Assembly (NCBI RefSeq): GCF_007655135.1
Contig: NC_045133.1
Coordinates: forward strand, 27,935,845-27,999,844
Length of the DNA: 64,000 nucleotides
Direction of reading: 5' to 3'
From: Punica granatum
Lineage: Eukaryota; Streptophyta; Magnoliopsida; Myrtales; Lythraceae
Position 1 is the first letter of the stretch, and every line of letters begins with the position of its first letter. The notes beneath the pieces were generated by a model. That model was given only the letters and a program-made list of their open reading frames with translations. It ran no database searches and had not been told where the DNA came from. The position numbers were made by a program, and so were the translations under genes. Below are positions 11,899 through 23,240 of the stretch, in pieces.

Positions 11899-12508
11899 AG
11901 ACTTAATTATCTTACACTTTTTCCTAAATATAGCACGATCTTTGAAAAATAGTATAGAAATACACCACTTTTGCATTTTTTCTCAAATGTAACACGGCCT
12001 TTGGATAATAGCATATAAAGGCACAATATTTACATTTTTTCCTAAATATACCACGATCTTTAGCTTTAATTGCGTATTTAGTCAAATTGCAACGATAACA
12101 GTTAACGTGGAGCTAACAATGTCACGTGACATAATATGATTGGACAAATAGACCTCACATAATTGGACGATAACAGCTAACATGAAGCTAATGGTACCGG
12201 GTTCCACTCGTGCGACATTGCATCATTAACTTTCACTAGCTATTATCTTTACATTTGATGGAATAATTAACGTCATACTAGAATCGTAGCTCAACTTGAA
12301 AGTCGTGCATTTCTGTATTATTTTTTAAAGGTCATGATATATTTAGAAAAAAAGTGCAAATGTCGTGCACTTATATGTTACTCTGCAAAGGTCATGCTAT
12401 ATTTAGGAAAAAAATGCAAAGATCGTTTTTTTTTGTGTAATTTTCTAAAAATCATACTTTATTTAAGAAAAAAATATAAATGTCGTGTTTTCTTATGCAA
12501 GTAACCCT
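11899..12508. mobile_element. Foldback/MITE copy A
   Basis: About 610 bp in which both arms consist of diverged repeats of the phrase TAAATATAGCACGATCTTTG / CAAAGGTCATGCTATATTTA in opposite orientation, around a middle with AGCTAACATG-like inverted pieces. The segment therefore folds back along most of its length. A related element lies at 38159-38816 in the opposite orientation. No coding capacity; ends are approximate. Confidence 0.7.
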
Positions 12509-12891
12509 TATTTTAACTCCAATATTGCAATATATTAGACGACTTTATGATGAATGTTGAATTTTAAAGTATGTTAAACAAAATTCACTCACACATTTTT
12601 TTAAAGAATATCTTTTGTGCTAACCATATTTATAATTATTTAATTTTTTTTAATCTCTTTGTATATTTTTTTTCTGTGGGTCTCTCTTTGCATAATATTA
12701 AGTTGATGGAATGAACGACTCGTGATAATTCTTTTTATTAAAATATATGTGATGATTATGATATATAGATTATATTTAAAATAATTATAATATTTATTAG
12801 AGATATTAATTATATGTGTAGTTAGTTGTAATCTATTTTTTATATATGAATTGACTATATTAGTCCTATTAAATATGATTTTATTTAGAAT

Positions 12892-13330
12892 CACGCTATA
12901 TATTCTATGATTTCATAGTATTCTCAAATATATTATATGCTTTAAAAATTACCCAAAATATCTCATGGTTTACAATTGGTTTCTAAATCTATCCCGCCGT
13001 CAATTTATCCGTTGTTGAAACGTAAGTAGGCTCCAAACATATCATATGATTTTAATTTTTCTCAAATATATCTAATGATTTTAATTTTTTTTCTCAAACT
13101 TATTCCATTATTTTAATTTTTTTATCAAATTTGTACCAGGTAAAGGGTCACAGTGGCAAGAATGGGCCCACTTACGTTTCACATCAGCAACACTGTTAAA
13201 TGTCGACGGAATATATAACGGCGGGGTAGATTTGAAACCAAATGTAAATCATGGGATATTTTTGGTAATTTTTAAAACATTGAATAGATTTGAGAATCCG
13301 GTGAAACCATATAATATATGGCGTATTTTT
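12892..13330. mobile_element. Foldback MITE, different family
   Basis: About 440 bp. The left arm contains CGCTATATATTCTATGATTT, ATCCCGCCGTCAATTTAT and GAAACGTAAGTAGGC; the right arm carries the reverse complement of each in mirror order (GCCCACTTACGTTTC, GGCGGGGTAGAT, ATATAATATATGGCG). The centre has short repeats of TCTCAAAT-ATATC. No coding capacity and no clear target duplication. Confidence 0.65.
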
Positions 13331-13875
13331 CCCTTTTATTTAATGCTAAATGTAGTTCATTGTTGTACTATAGGTATAGATATATATTCCTTCTTATCAG
13401 CTTGCTTAATTAATCTTTAGTAGCATATTAATTATGATGAAAACGCATCAAATTCAGAGAGATCTTATTCTCAATAATTTTTTTTTAATAATGTAGTGAG
13501 AAGGTAAATTATTAGTTTAAAATGAAGACATTGTTATTCATTCGTGTTGTTCTTATTAACATACACAACATCATTGCTCATCTATAACCTTCTTATTTGT
13601 CACTTGGAAGGATGACAAAAAATTTGACACATGCTATTTCTCTACCAACCTGTAAGTCCAGAAATTATCCTTTAGAATTGTGACTTAGAACTTGTTGATA
13701 ACCTAAATTAAGCGTTGAACTTAATTTTTCAGCACACTTAATTAGATTCAATTAATTCGGTAAATGCAATTTAAAATGACTACATTGATTAAGTCAGGTC
13801 AAAAAATAGTTTGAATGATTAAGTCAAAAATTGCTACTTTTCACCCGACTGAAAGCGCTAAGTGGCAAGACAACT
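13331..13875. other. Intergenic AT-rich DNA
   Basis: I see no supported gene here. It ends in the left target duplication of the SINE (13860-13875). Confidence 0.35.
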
Positions 13876-14189
13876 AACCACCAGCACGGTGGTCTAGTGG
13901 TTAAGCAGCAAGTGCTCCACTTGAATATTACGAGTTCGAACCTCACTGAGGACGTAGAGCTCGACACTATGTGGGTGTATTATGGGATAGCGGTGATAAG
14001 TCCATAACATTTGATCCAGTGGGCCTTGGACTTAATTTACTAGTGTGTTGGTGGGGCTGCGGTGACCAATTTGAACTAAAGTCTCGGCGAGTTATGATGA
14101 AAGGAATATTTCGTGACGGTTAGGTTTCCTTAATTGGGGCAGCCACAGAGGGCTAATAACCCGACCTACCCTTTTATTCAACGAAAAAA
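13876..14189 (+). mobile_element. tRNA-derived SINE with 16-bp target duplication
   Basis: A 314-bp element. The 5' part has Pol III promoter boxes, an A-box-like GTGGTCTAGTGGTTAAG near 13889 and a B-box CGAGTTCGAACCTC at 13931-13944. It ends in an A-rich tail. The flanks are perfect direct repeats AAGTGGCAAGACAACT at 13860-13875 and 14190-14205, the hallmark of LINE-mediated insertion. SINEs do not code for protein. Confidence 0.88.
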
Positions 14190-14281
14190 AAGTGGCAAGA
14201 CAACTTAATCGTTATTTGCAACGTTGCCCTTGCATTTATCAAATTACAGATAAGTCCCTTTTTTCAACCTAATGAGAGGGG

Positions 14282-14621
14282 CTGTTTGGATTGCGAAAAA
14301 GTTTTAACTTTTCCACCTATTTTACATCGTTTGGAATAAAGTGATTCCCTGCAATCACTTTCTTGAGTTAACATTTTACAGGTGTGGTTGGAAAATTTTT
14401 TATGATAGAAACACTTAGTATTCTTGAATTATAACATACATCCTATCTCTATAAAAATAAATTATATATTATATTATTACTTATATTTTTCGTAATCCGA
14501 TATATTTATCAAACACAACAATCATACTTAGCGACTTTTAACCCATGTAAAATGATTCCATCGTTAAAAGTTCCTTGTAATCTTCACTTTTCCCGTTATC
14601 TAACAACTGGCGAACCAAATG
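14282..14621. mobile_element. Possible MITE with GTTTGG-type ends
   Basis: The left end GGCTGTTTGGATTGCG and right end CGAACCAAATGG form a weak inverted pair. Inner pieces (GTTTTAACTTTT and GTTAAAAGTTCC; TTTTACATCG and CCATGTAAAATGATT) are also in opposed orientation. Boundaries are uncertain and no target duplication was confirmed. Confidence 0.35.
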
Positions 14622-16464
14622 GAAGAAATATGAAAAAATTAGAAATGAGAGTGCAAACTCGTATCATGTTCTTCTGGCATCCCTCTCTTTTTGTGCCTAG
14701 ACATCTGATAAGGGATGCCAATTTTCGGGATTTTTGCCGTGATATTGATTAGCGTAGCGGACTTTCTTTCTGAGGTTTAAACTACTTAATAATTAAATAC
14801 AAAACTGTGCAATGAAATAACTATAAATTTTTTACAATAAGTCATTATTTAACTTATTAATGCTCTTTACTTCCTTATAAAACTTTTCTTATTTTTATTA
14901 TTCTTCCTCACATACATTTCTTCTCTTAACTAATTAAGTGTTTAATTTTTTAATACTTTATCTTATCGGATTCCACGTTAGTTACGTTTCAAATTAAAAG
15001 TGTATCCATGTAATGCCGCTATAAAGCATCGACTGGGAGTTTGCGTCACGCTAGTTTACTGTTGTCAGTCTTATGTGGAAAGCAATGTAGCAACAACCTG
15101 TATAATTTGGTCAAATGTTAAGGAATATAAGTTCGCAGATGGAATGCTTAATTTGAAATAAATGGTCTGTCGTTTTCAAATAATCTCGACGACGTGGAAA
15201 TACTCCAAATTAATGAGACAGACAGAAGGCTAGAGAGGCGAAGTGAAAGAGAAACTTGACGCAGGGGGAAGGGATATATCAAAAGAGATACTTCAGCATT
15301 TTTTTTTTCCATGTTGGACAAAGATAAAGTAGCTTATCAAACTTTTTTTTATAAGTATATAATGGTGATAAAAAGTAAATTCGTAGCTCACCAAACGTTT
15401 GTATCCAAATAGTTGAAACATTGTCAAAGCAACCTTCTGGATTTGATCGCACGCAATTTAGTATTAAAAGAATAATGCTGTAAAAAATTATACTATTCTC
15501 TAAAAGATTGGTTTCAATTTTCGGTGATCCTCATATCAACTTTGATATAGTAGACCCCATTAAAAAAAAATTTGCTCAATTTGAGTAACTTGATAGGAGA
15601 AAGTCATATATGTAACATATATAATATGTGACAATGTCACAAATTAATAAGAAATTTATAATATTTATTAGTAATCACAACGAAAATTACTATTGATAAA
15701 AATATAATTTTTTGAAATATTTAGCGAATAGTGTCACGTGAGATACTCATTACACAAATACATTCTCCAAATTCAATGATAGAGCCAAAATTAGATTTTG
15801 GCCATAAATTAGATTAAGACTTTCTTGTGAAAATGAGACAATTTTAAAATGTAATTTATAACATTCGTGCAAACTCCTCATCCCAAAAAGGCAAAAAGGG
15901 CAAAAAAAAAAGAAAAGCAAAAATAAAGTTGTAGGTTGACTTGAACCGTGCCGCCCTTAAATAAGAGCAAGCTGCACTTTTCCCTTTGCAGAAGCTATAA
16001 ATTTATTGTACATCACATGCAATGTTATCTTGACCATATTAAGTAACAATTTCATGATGGCAATTGGCTCGGGAATAACTTCGTCGTCAACTCGCGACTG
16101 GCCCTTCAAGATCCTGGATAAAATGTATCGTATCGGTTTCCTTTCTGTCTTTACTCATCAAAATATTGTTCCTTCCTCTCGGTCAAGGTGGTATGGTTTT
16201 GCCACACGAAGTTCATTTCTATTTTTTTCGTCATAATTAGGCAATCATTTATATTCGAAAATATGAAAAAAAAAACACTTAATACCATCTTGGACCACGA
16301 GTAATATGGTGAATATAGCATATTGTTCAAATGATAATTCTTCGTGAATATTTTGGACTCGAAATACAAAAATAAGATAAATCTTTTTTTGAATTATAAA
16401 TTATTGGAACGGGATCACCGTGTTATAGATAAAGTCATCAAGTAAAATCCTTAAGAGTGATGAC
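14622..16464. other. Intergenic AT-rich DNA
   Basis: No coding region, RNA gene or complete transposon recognised. Contains poly-A and poly-T runs (around 15300, 15560 and 15905). Confidence 0.35.
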
Positions 16465-16700
16465 CTAGTGGTTCCAAACTCACTCGTATGTGATTTGGAT
16501 AACCCAAATCTCAAGTTAAATTCCCTAGAGACATATGCTAGGGGTGAGTTCTTTGACTTGAGCGTGGAGTCATATCTGACTCATGTGAACTGTATTAGTT
16601 ATATGGTGGTGTTTTATTGACGAGATCAGTATTTGCGCTGATTGGTTAGTTCTTCGTGGTTGAATACGAGAGATCAAATTTTGCGTAATATGACGATATT
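16465..16700 (+). mobile_element. Degenerate SINE, same family as 57003-57275
   Basis: Begins with an A-box-like GTGATGACCTAGTGGTTCC and has a decayed B-box-like CAAGTTAAATTCC. Its last third (TATGGTGGTGTTTTATTGAC, then GATTGGTTAGTTC and GGTTGAATACGAGAG) aligns by eye with the end of the segment at 57003. No target duplication found. Confidence 0.4.
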
Positions 16701-16837
16701 TTTGTCGTCACTGCCGTTTATTATTTTCAAAAGAAAAAAAACAAAAACAAAAAGGTCGCCGAGTAAAGGAAAGGGAAACTCCGCATTCCGGAGGACGAGG
16801 AGGAGGCGGAGCCACTATTTTATTCATAAAAAAAAAA

Positions 16838-16870
<33 letters not shown>

Positions 16871-16942
16871 CTCCTTCGTCTTCTTCCATGTTTCTCTCCC
16901 TTCCACCTTAACTCCATTTCCCAGCTCATTCCCCTCACCACC
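16701..16942. promoter_or_regulatory. Proximal promoter/5' leader with CT tract
   Basis: A CT microsatellite (about 16840-16871) lies just upstream of the start of the two-EF-hand exchanger gene. CT-rich leaders are common in plant core promoters. The role is inferred from position only. Confidence 0.4.
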
Positions 16943-19900
16943 ATGGCCATGAAAGTTCCCTTATTTCTCCTCCCTCTCCTCCTCATCCTCCTACTGCTGT
17001 CCGATGCCGCCGTCGTCCATTCCAGTCGCCCCGTCTTCGAGTCCCAGCTTTCTGATCCAATCTCCGATGGCGTCACCCCACATGGCCCGCGGAACCCGCC
17101 CTTCCTGGAGCTCCTCAGGCCGGCTGCCTCTGGTTACTCGTCGTCGGAGTCCTGCGAGGAGACCTACGGTTTTATGCCCTGCACCTCCACGTGGCTCGGG
17201 AACCTGTTCCTGATCCTAGTCTACGGCTACCTGATGTACTTGGCGGCTACGTTCCTGTCGGGCGGGAGCGAGCTCCTGCTGGAGATTCTGGGGCCCGGGA
17301 TCGTCGGCGGCCTCTTCCTCCCCATGCTCGGTGCCCTCCCCGACGCCATGCTCATCCTCGGTACGTGAAATTCCCGTTCTCCGTGACCACGGTGTTCGCT
17401 AATCTCCCCCGAGAAATGATGATTTTCGAAGCAAATTTTTCCTGACCAGAATGTCATTTTGGATACATTCTCTGTTCCGGCGATGCCCCGGTTGAACAAA
17501 TTGTTAAATTTCCCAAGTGATTCACCGTGAAAAGTTTGAAATTTGGATTACTTTTGAGGCATTGGGTAATCATGGAAATTGTGATTAGTTAACAATCAAA
17601 AGGTCCACTTTTTTTCTTTATGTTGTTGCCACGCCCTCTTATCAGATAGAGAGACCGCATCGACTCGTGGGGCCCTTCTCCATTTTCGTTAGATGTGGCC
17701 AATAAATGCACACATAATAATGTATATGCATGTATGTGGTCTTTTCTTTTTGCCCTTTAGTCGGATTCCTCTTCCACATCTGTCAATTGTTAGAATCAGA
17801 GATTGTGAGCGAATGAATATCTCAAGAACAAGCACTAATGGTGCAAAAGTCGATTGAACCGACAAAGAGCTGAACTGTCTGAAGTAGACATTCAGATGAC
17901 GGTGCATGGAGCTATTCATCGAGGACCCCACTGGGGCGAGTGAGAGTGTCTGTCAACGCCTTGTTTCTCCTTCTCCACCTGTTTATCTTTGGATGGATAC
18001 CCTCTTTTAATCCAAGCTTGCTGATTGTACGGAAAAAAATGTTCGCCTTTTCTTTATTGTTGGCAATGGTGCTTGAATTCTTGTTTGGGACGTGGCGAAA
18101 ATGAACCCTTCTTAAGTTTATAATGGTTTCATTCCATGAAGGACTGGTGATTGAGTAGTGATGAATAAAGCTCTAATCGATTTGTTTGGTTTCTGCAGTA
18201 TCTGGACTCTCTGGAAGCACGGAGACCGCGCAGAGCCAGGTCTCTGTGGGTATGGGTTTACTGGCAGGATCAACTGTCATGCTTATAACTGTCATATGGG
18301 GAACTTGTGTTGTTGTAGGAAAATGCGATATTGAGAATTCAGTTGCATTAGATAAACAGGACACAAGAGGATTGAACTTAACAGGTAATGTCTTTCTTCT
18401 TCGTGCAACTTCCGAATCGTAAAATCTTGAAAACTTGTAGCTGCTTAAGTTGCTTATGGACCGCATATATGGTGATTGATATCCTCTTTCCGAAAGGGTT
18501 AGCTAGTGAAATGGTGGTGGGAGTTAAGAGATGATAAAGGATCTGAAGAATGACGGTATGTCTCTCTGTTGTTGCAGGTTCTGGAGTTAGTACTGATATT
18601 TGGACGAGTTATGCTGCTGGGATCATGGTTATATCAGTCGTACCATTTATCATTGTTCAAGTCCCTCAGATCCTCGGTTCAACTTCGGGAAGGCACTTAG
18701 CTGTCTTGATTGCACTTATTGCCTCCCTCTTCTTGCTCGTTGCTTATTGCCTCTATCAGGTAACTATCTCTTCTCTCTAACTATAGATTACAGATCTATT
18801 CAGCATCATGGCAATTGATCCGGAGAATCATTTGTTGGACATTTGAGTCACCCATGTTTCTAATCTCGATTGCAGGTTTTTCAGCCTTGGATTCAGAGGC
18901 GAAAACTTGCTTATGTGGAGCACAAGCATGTCATATTTGGATTCTTAAGACATATAAGGAAGCGTGCTCTAGGAAAGCTTCTCACTGATGATGGTGAACT
19001 TGACAAGGAAATGGTGGAAAAGTTAGTCTTACTTCATAAACCTCCTTTTCATCTTTTCCACAGAAGAAATTCCTGTTCTAACAGTGCCCTGACCCAACTT
19101 TTTGATGGGACGCTACTGCAGGCTTTTTAGGACAATTGATGAGAACGGTGATGGATACTTGAATGCTGCAGAACTGAAAGCACTTGTCTTGGGGATCCAT
19201 TTTGAAGAACTAGATTTGGACGAAGAAGATGCATTAACTAAGATAATGAAAGATTTCGATACCTCTAATGACTATCAACTTGATAGGCGTGAGTTTGTGG
19301 AAGGGATCTCTAAATGGCTCAACAGGGCAAAAATGGCAGGAGCTGCCTCTGGTTTGAGGAATTATGGCACGATGAAATTTCTTGATTTCGTACACCATGT
19401 AAGCTGCCCTGTGAGATTCCCCTGTCGTGACCCTCAAAGAATATCTCTGAATCCTAATGTGCTTCGTGCAAATTAATGTGCAGCAAACAAAAAGGGAGCA
19501 TCAGCAGCTGAGAATGGACGACCAAAGCGAAGAGGATGCTGAGGGAATCGAGAATCCCAAGCGGACAACCTTAAAAGCTGTTCTCTTGTTGACTCTTGGA
19601 ACTGTTATTGCTGCAATTTTTGCTGATCCTCTCGTAGACGCGGTCGATAATTTCTCTGATGCCACAAGTATCCCAACTTTCTTCATCTCCTTTATTGCCC
19701 TGCCTTTGGCCACAAACTCCAGTGAAGCTGTGTCAGCAATCATATTCGCTACCCGCAAAAAGCAGAAAACTTCCTCTCTGACATTTTCAGAGGTATGCTT
19801 TCTAGGAAACTCTTGCCTGATTCCAGCCTTAAAAAGGGTATTACTGTGAAACATATCAATCGCAGTGATTGACCGTCACGGGGCAATCGACTGACTCTGG

Positions 19901-20246
19901 CTGATTTGGCCTAAAGGAAGCCTCTTGTCTGTATTTGTGAGAGACGATGTGCTGTAATTCTACAAAATTGTCTGATTCCTGAGTTCCTGTTTTGCAGTTG
20001 TACGGGGCAGTGACGATGAATAACGTCCTCTGCTTATCAGTTTTCTTGGCTATTGTTTACATTAGAGGACTGACATGGGACTTCTCAGCCGAAGTTCTGA
20101 TCATTTTGATCATCTGCATCGTGATGGGAACCTTCGGGAGCTTCCGAACTACTTTCCCTCTGTGGACATCTCTCATAGCCTTTGCACTGTATCCATTCTC
20201 CTTAGCTTTGGTCTATGTTCTCGATTATGTACTTGGTTGGTCATAG
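16943..20246 (+). CDS. NCL: NCL-type Na+/Ca2+ exchanger-like protein, canonical two-EF-hand copy
   Basis: Seven exons: 16943-17360, 18199-18384, 18578-18759, 18876-19021, 19122-19398, 19484-19792, 19998-20246, giving 588 aa, about the length of Arabidopsis NCL. A signal-like leucine-rich N-terminus precedes five or so alpha-1 helices with GPGIVGG and GALPDA. Two EF loops follow at about 317-328 (DENGDGYLNAAE) and 357-368 (DTSNDYQLDRRE; the second is weak, with Asn and Gln at positions 4 and 7). The alpha-2 half has ATNSSEA and closes with DYVLGWS. Family knowledge: plant NCL proteins move Ca2+ with Na+ in salt and Ca2+ homeostasis. The exon pattern matches the upstream paralogue except for one missing EF module exon, so the two are tandem duplicates. 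Confidence 0.93.
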
Positions 20247-21369
20247 ATGCTGCTCGGAGGCTCTCTTCTATAAGTTATATTCTTCTTCTTCCTTGCGGAT
20301 TTAATAGAGAGCTCTTAGATGCCGCGCACTCTTGGCCGGCGGGTATACTGTTTTGCTCATCCGATCCGATGGCCTAGGGGGGCATTGGTTGGGACCTCAG
20401 TGACCTGCTCGAATTTTGCGTTGATTAGGATAGATCTGTTACGTCTGATGATTGACTTGACATGTGGCCCTGTAGCTTAAGACAGATCAGCTGAGGAGTT
20501 CCTTTAATGTTTAACGCATTAATCAATGTAAGATTACTCTGTTTGGTGTCAAGTCAATTGTGCCCTCAGAGTCTTCTGCTTGTGTTTCTTCATGGCAATT
20601 GATGATTCGAGTCCTGAGGAAGTTGGCCACTGTGCAATTACTGGATATGGGCTGCAACAGATCCCCTTTTGATCTTGTTTGTTATTTCTCGTTATTGATC
20701 TATATATATGTTTATATGTGGTATATTCAGAAGGTCTTGTGTTTAATAGGTATATCACGTGTAAGACACATAATTTTTTTTGTCAATAATAGATTTTTTA
20801 TTTTTATTTTTGTGAAATATTAAAAATCAAAATAACAAACTCTGATTGGCTTATGACATTATCACGTGGTATCTCTTTTACGTACAAAACTTTCTTTGCA
20901 CAAAATATTATATAGTTATCCTAAAAATCTTAACTAATCTTTACCAAGTCAAGTGAGTAATTTTTTTTCAATAGATATCTCTTGAAACATCAAAGTTAAA
21001 TATATTAATTCAAAGATCGATCAAAATATTATTTTATAATACAAATATATTGTATATCGCTTCAAAAATTAAATGATTAATGAAAAATTGATCGGTCTAT
21101 AAAATTATTTATAAATTCAAATGTTCAAGATTTCATTCAGCAATCAATAACGTATAATACATAATATTATACAGATATTTAGAAAAGATCCAAACCAAAT
21201 CTTATCTAAATTTAATGAGTAATTTGCAAAATCTTTTGAAATACAAAAAAAAAATTAGTTCAAAAACCAATTAAATTCTTTCGAAATACAAATATAAATG
21301 ACAAGTGAATCAAATCAAAGTTCAGATTTTTCGTGGATATGATAATTGCTCCATTTGTATTATTTGTCT
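20247..21369. other. 3' region of the exchanger gene and AT-rich spacer
   Basis: Probable 3' UTR to about 20700, then AT-rich DNA with repeated AATCAAA/CAAAGATC-like words but no supported gene. Confidence 0.35.
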
Positions 21370-21378
21370 TTTAATTAA

Positions 21379-22578
21379 GGGAAAAGGAACCATTTTGGTC
21401 CTCAGCTTTTAGTTACTTTTTCATTTTTGTCATAAACCTTTATTTTTGTTGAACTTCGTCTTAAACTTTACTCATTTTGTCCCTTTTGGTCCTACTGCTA
21501 CTTTTTCCAAGAACTAATGGTTTTATTATTTAAAAAATTAAAAGAAAATGAAAAAAAAATCAACGAGAATATTTGGAATTGAGAGGGAGAGGGGAAGTGA
21601 TCACCAGCGACCTTTCTAGAGCGGCGGTGGGTGCAGACAGGACTCCATCATCCCCTGTCCGTCTCCCTTCTCAGTTTTTTCTTTGGTAACTTCCCTTCCC
21701 CAGAGAAGAAAAAGTTTTTTCTTAAAAAAAAAACTAATAAGGCCATTCCGATGATATTCAAGTAAAAAATGGAGCAGTGATCGTTATTGTCAACGGATTT
21801 CTCAGGTTTTTCTTTTCCAGTGAGATTTAGGCAAAAAATGAAGCAAATTTTTCCCATTCTGCAGACTCAAATTTCGTCGGGAAACGCCTCAAATCCTTCG
21901 TCTCATCATCTCACTGGTGCTTCGAAGGCTATATTTTCTATAGATAATGGAGTTTCTCACAAGGTAAGAGGCACAGAGATGTGAACAAGCAAAATGCATT
22001 CTCTGAAAATGATTTGAAATAATTTTTTTACCAAAAAAAAGACGCATTTTTTTGGAGCATCGCCACCCCTCCCTTTCCTCAGATTTCCAAGATACTAGTG
22101 CCTCCAATTAGAGACATGTTTTAGGGTCAAACAATGTCGACCTCGTAGAAAGAGGCCGATGGATAGATCAAGCCCCACCTCACCCCCCACCCAATTCCCA
22201 GTGTCAATTTTTTCTTAAGAAAGATCTATCGTAAATCAAAATGGTGGGCCCAGGCACCACTGTCTCGACGAGGTCGCCGGAGACCTTGTCGAGACAATGA
22301 TGGCCGCAGGCATGCCCTCACCGCCCGTCTTCCTCTCCTTTCCTTGCCCAAGCAGTCGACATCTTGCTAAAACTTTCACTTTTATTTATTTATTTTATTT
22401 TGAGTTTTTTATTTTTAAAAATAATATTTTATTAAAAACCGTTAGTTTTGGATAGGATAAGTAACGGTAGGACAAAAAGGAACAAAATGCATAATGTTTA
22501 GGATGAAGTTGAACATAAATAAAGGTTTAGAATGAAAATAAAAAAATAACTAAAAGTTGAATACCAAAAGTTTATTCC
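21379..22578. mobile_element. Non-autonomous Mutator-like element 1
   Basis: A 1200-bp element with long diverged terminal inverted repeats of about 170 bp. The left arm reads GGAACCATTTTGGTCC, CTTTTAGTTACTTTT, AAACCTTTATTTTTGTTGAA; the right arm carries the same blocks on the other strand in mirror order. A 9-bp direct repeat TTTAATTAA flanks both ends (21370-21378 and 22579-22587), the size typical of Mutator-like insertions. The interior is GC-richer and includes a strong palindrome at 22261-22296. No transposase reading frame was seen. Confidence 0.7.
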
Positions 22579-22943
22579 TTTAATTAACAAGTGAATCAAA
22601 GTTGAAAATTATCGTTTGAGGGTGAATCAACCAATCATCGGGTAGTCAGGGATCATTTCGTGGGGCCCACCTGACCCACAACCTTTGAGAGTCGGAAATC
22701 TCATAACTGGAGGGATGAGATCTCCAAGGGGTCCCACGCAAAAGCGTACAAGACAAAGTACAATCAATTCTCCTCGGCACTCGCCCCATAAGTTTGTTTC
22801 CGAAAGATGGCCCTGACCCACTCACCAACCAAAGACAAAAATCAAACAGAAAACCCAAAACAGTAGAGAATTAATATAAGACTAAGAGTGTAAATTGTCA
22901 TAGTGACTAAGTACAATAAGAGAGTGAATTATCGTACTTTCAA

Positions 22944-23210
22944 AGGCCGTTTGGTTCGTCGGTTTTCATATTACTTGGAAATTTAAAATTATGAAGCAAA
23001 TCTAACTATGCAATCACTTTATCTTGGTTATAGATTGAAATCTGTGTTTTGGAGGTAATCATTTTACCAATCATGCCGTGACACCCGTGAAGTTTTAGCC
23101 TGAGAAAGTACTTACGACGATTCACTTTGTCCATAAACACAGTAATAGACAATGGAAAATCGAAACTTTCCTAGGAAATTGGGTTTAATTTGGCGAACTA
23201 AACACCCCTT
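22944..23210. mobile_element. MITE with GTTTGGTTCG ends
   Basis: The left end AGGCCGTTTGGTTCGTCGG and right end CGAACTAAACACCCCTTTT are inverted repeats with a few mismatches. Inner blocks TTGGAAATTTAAA and TAGGAAATTGGG are also opposed. About 270 bp, no coding capacity. Confidence 0.5.
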
Positions 23211-23240
23211 TTAGGAGATCATAATATACTAAAAATAAAA

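Noticed and set aside
16708..17076. A 122-codon minus-strand frame across the start of the two-EF-hand exchanger
   Set aside because: It is Arg/Glu-rich translation of the CT tract and antisense of exon 1; no domain.
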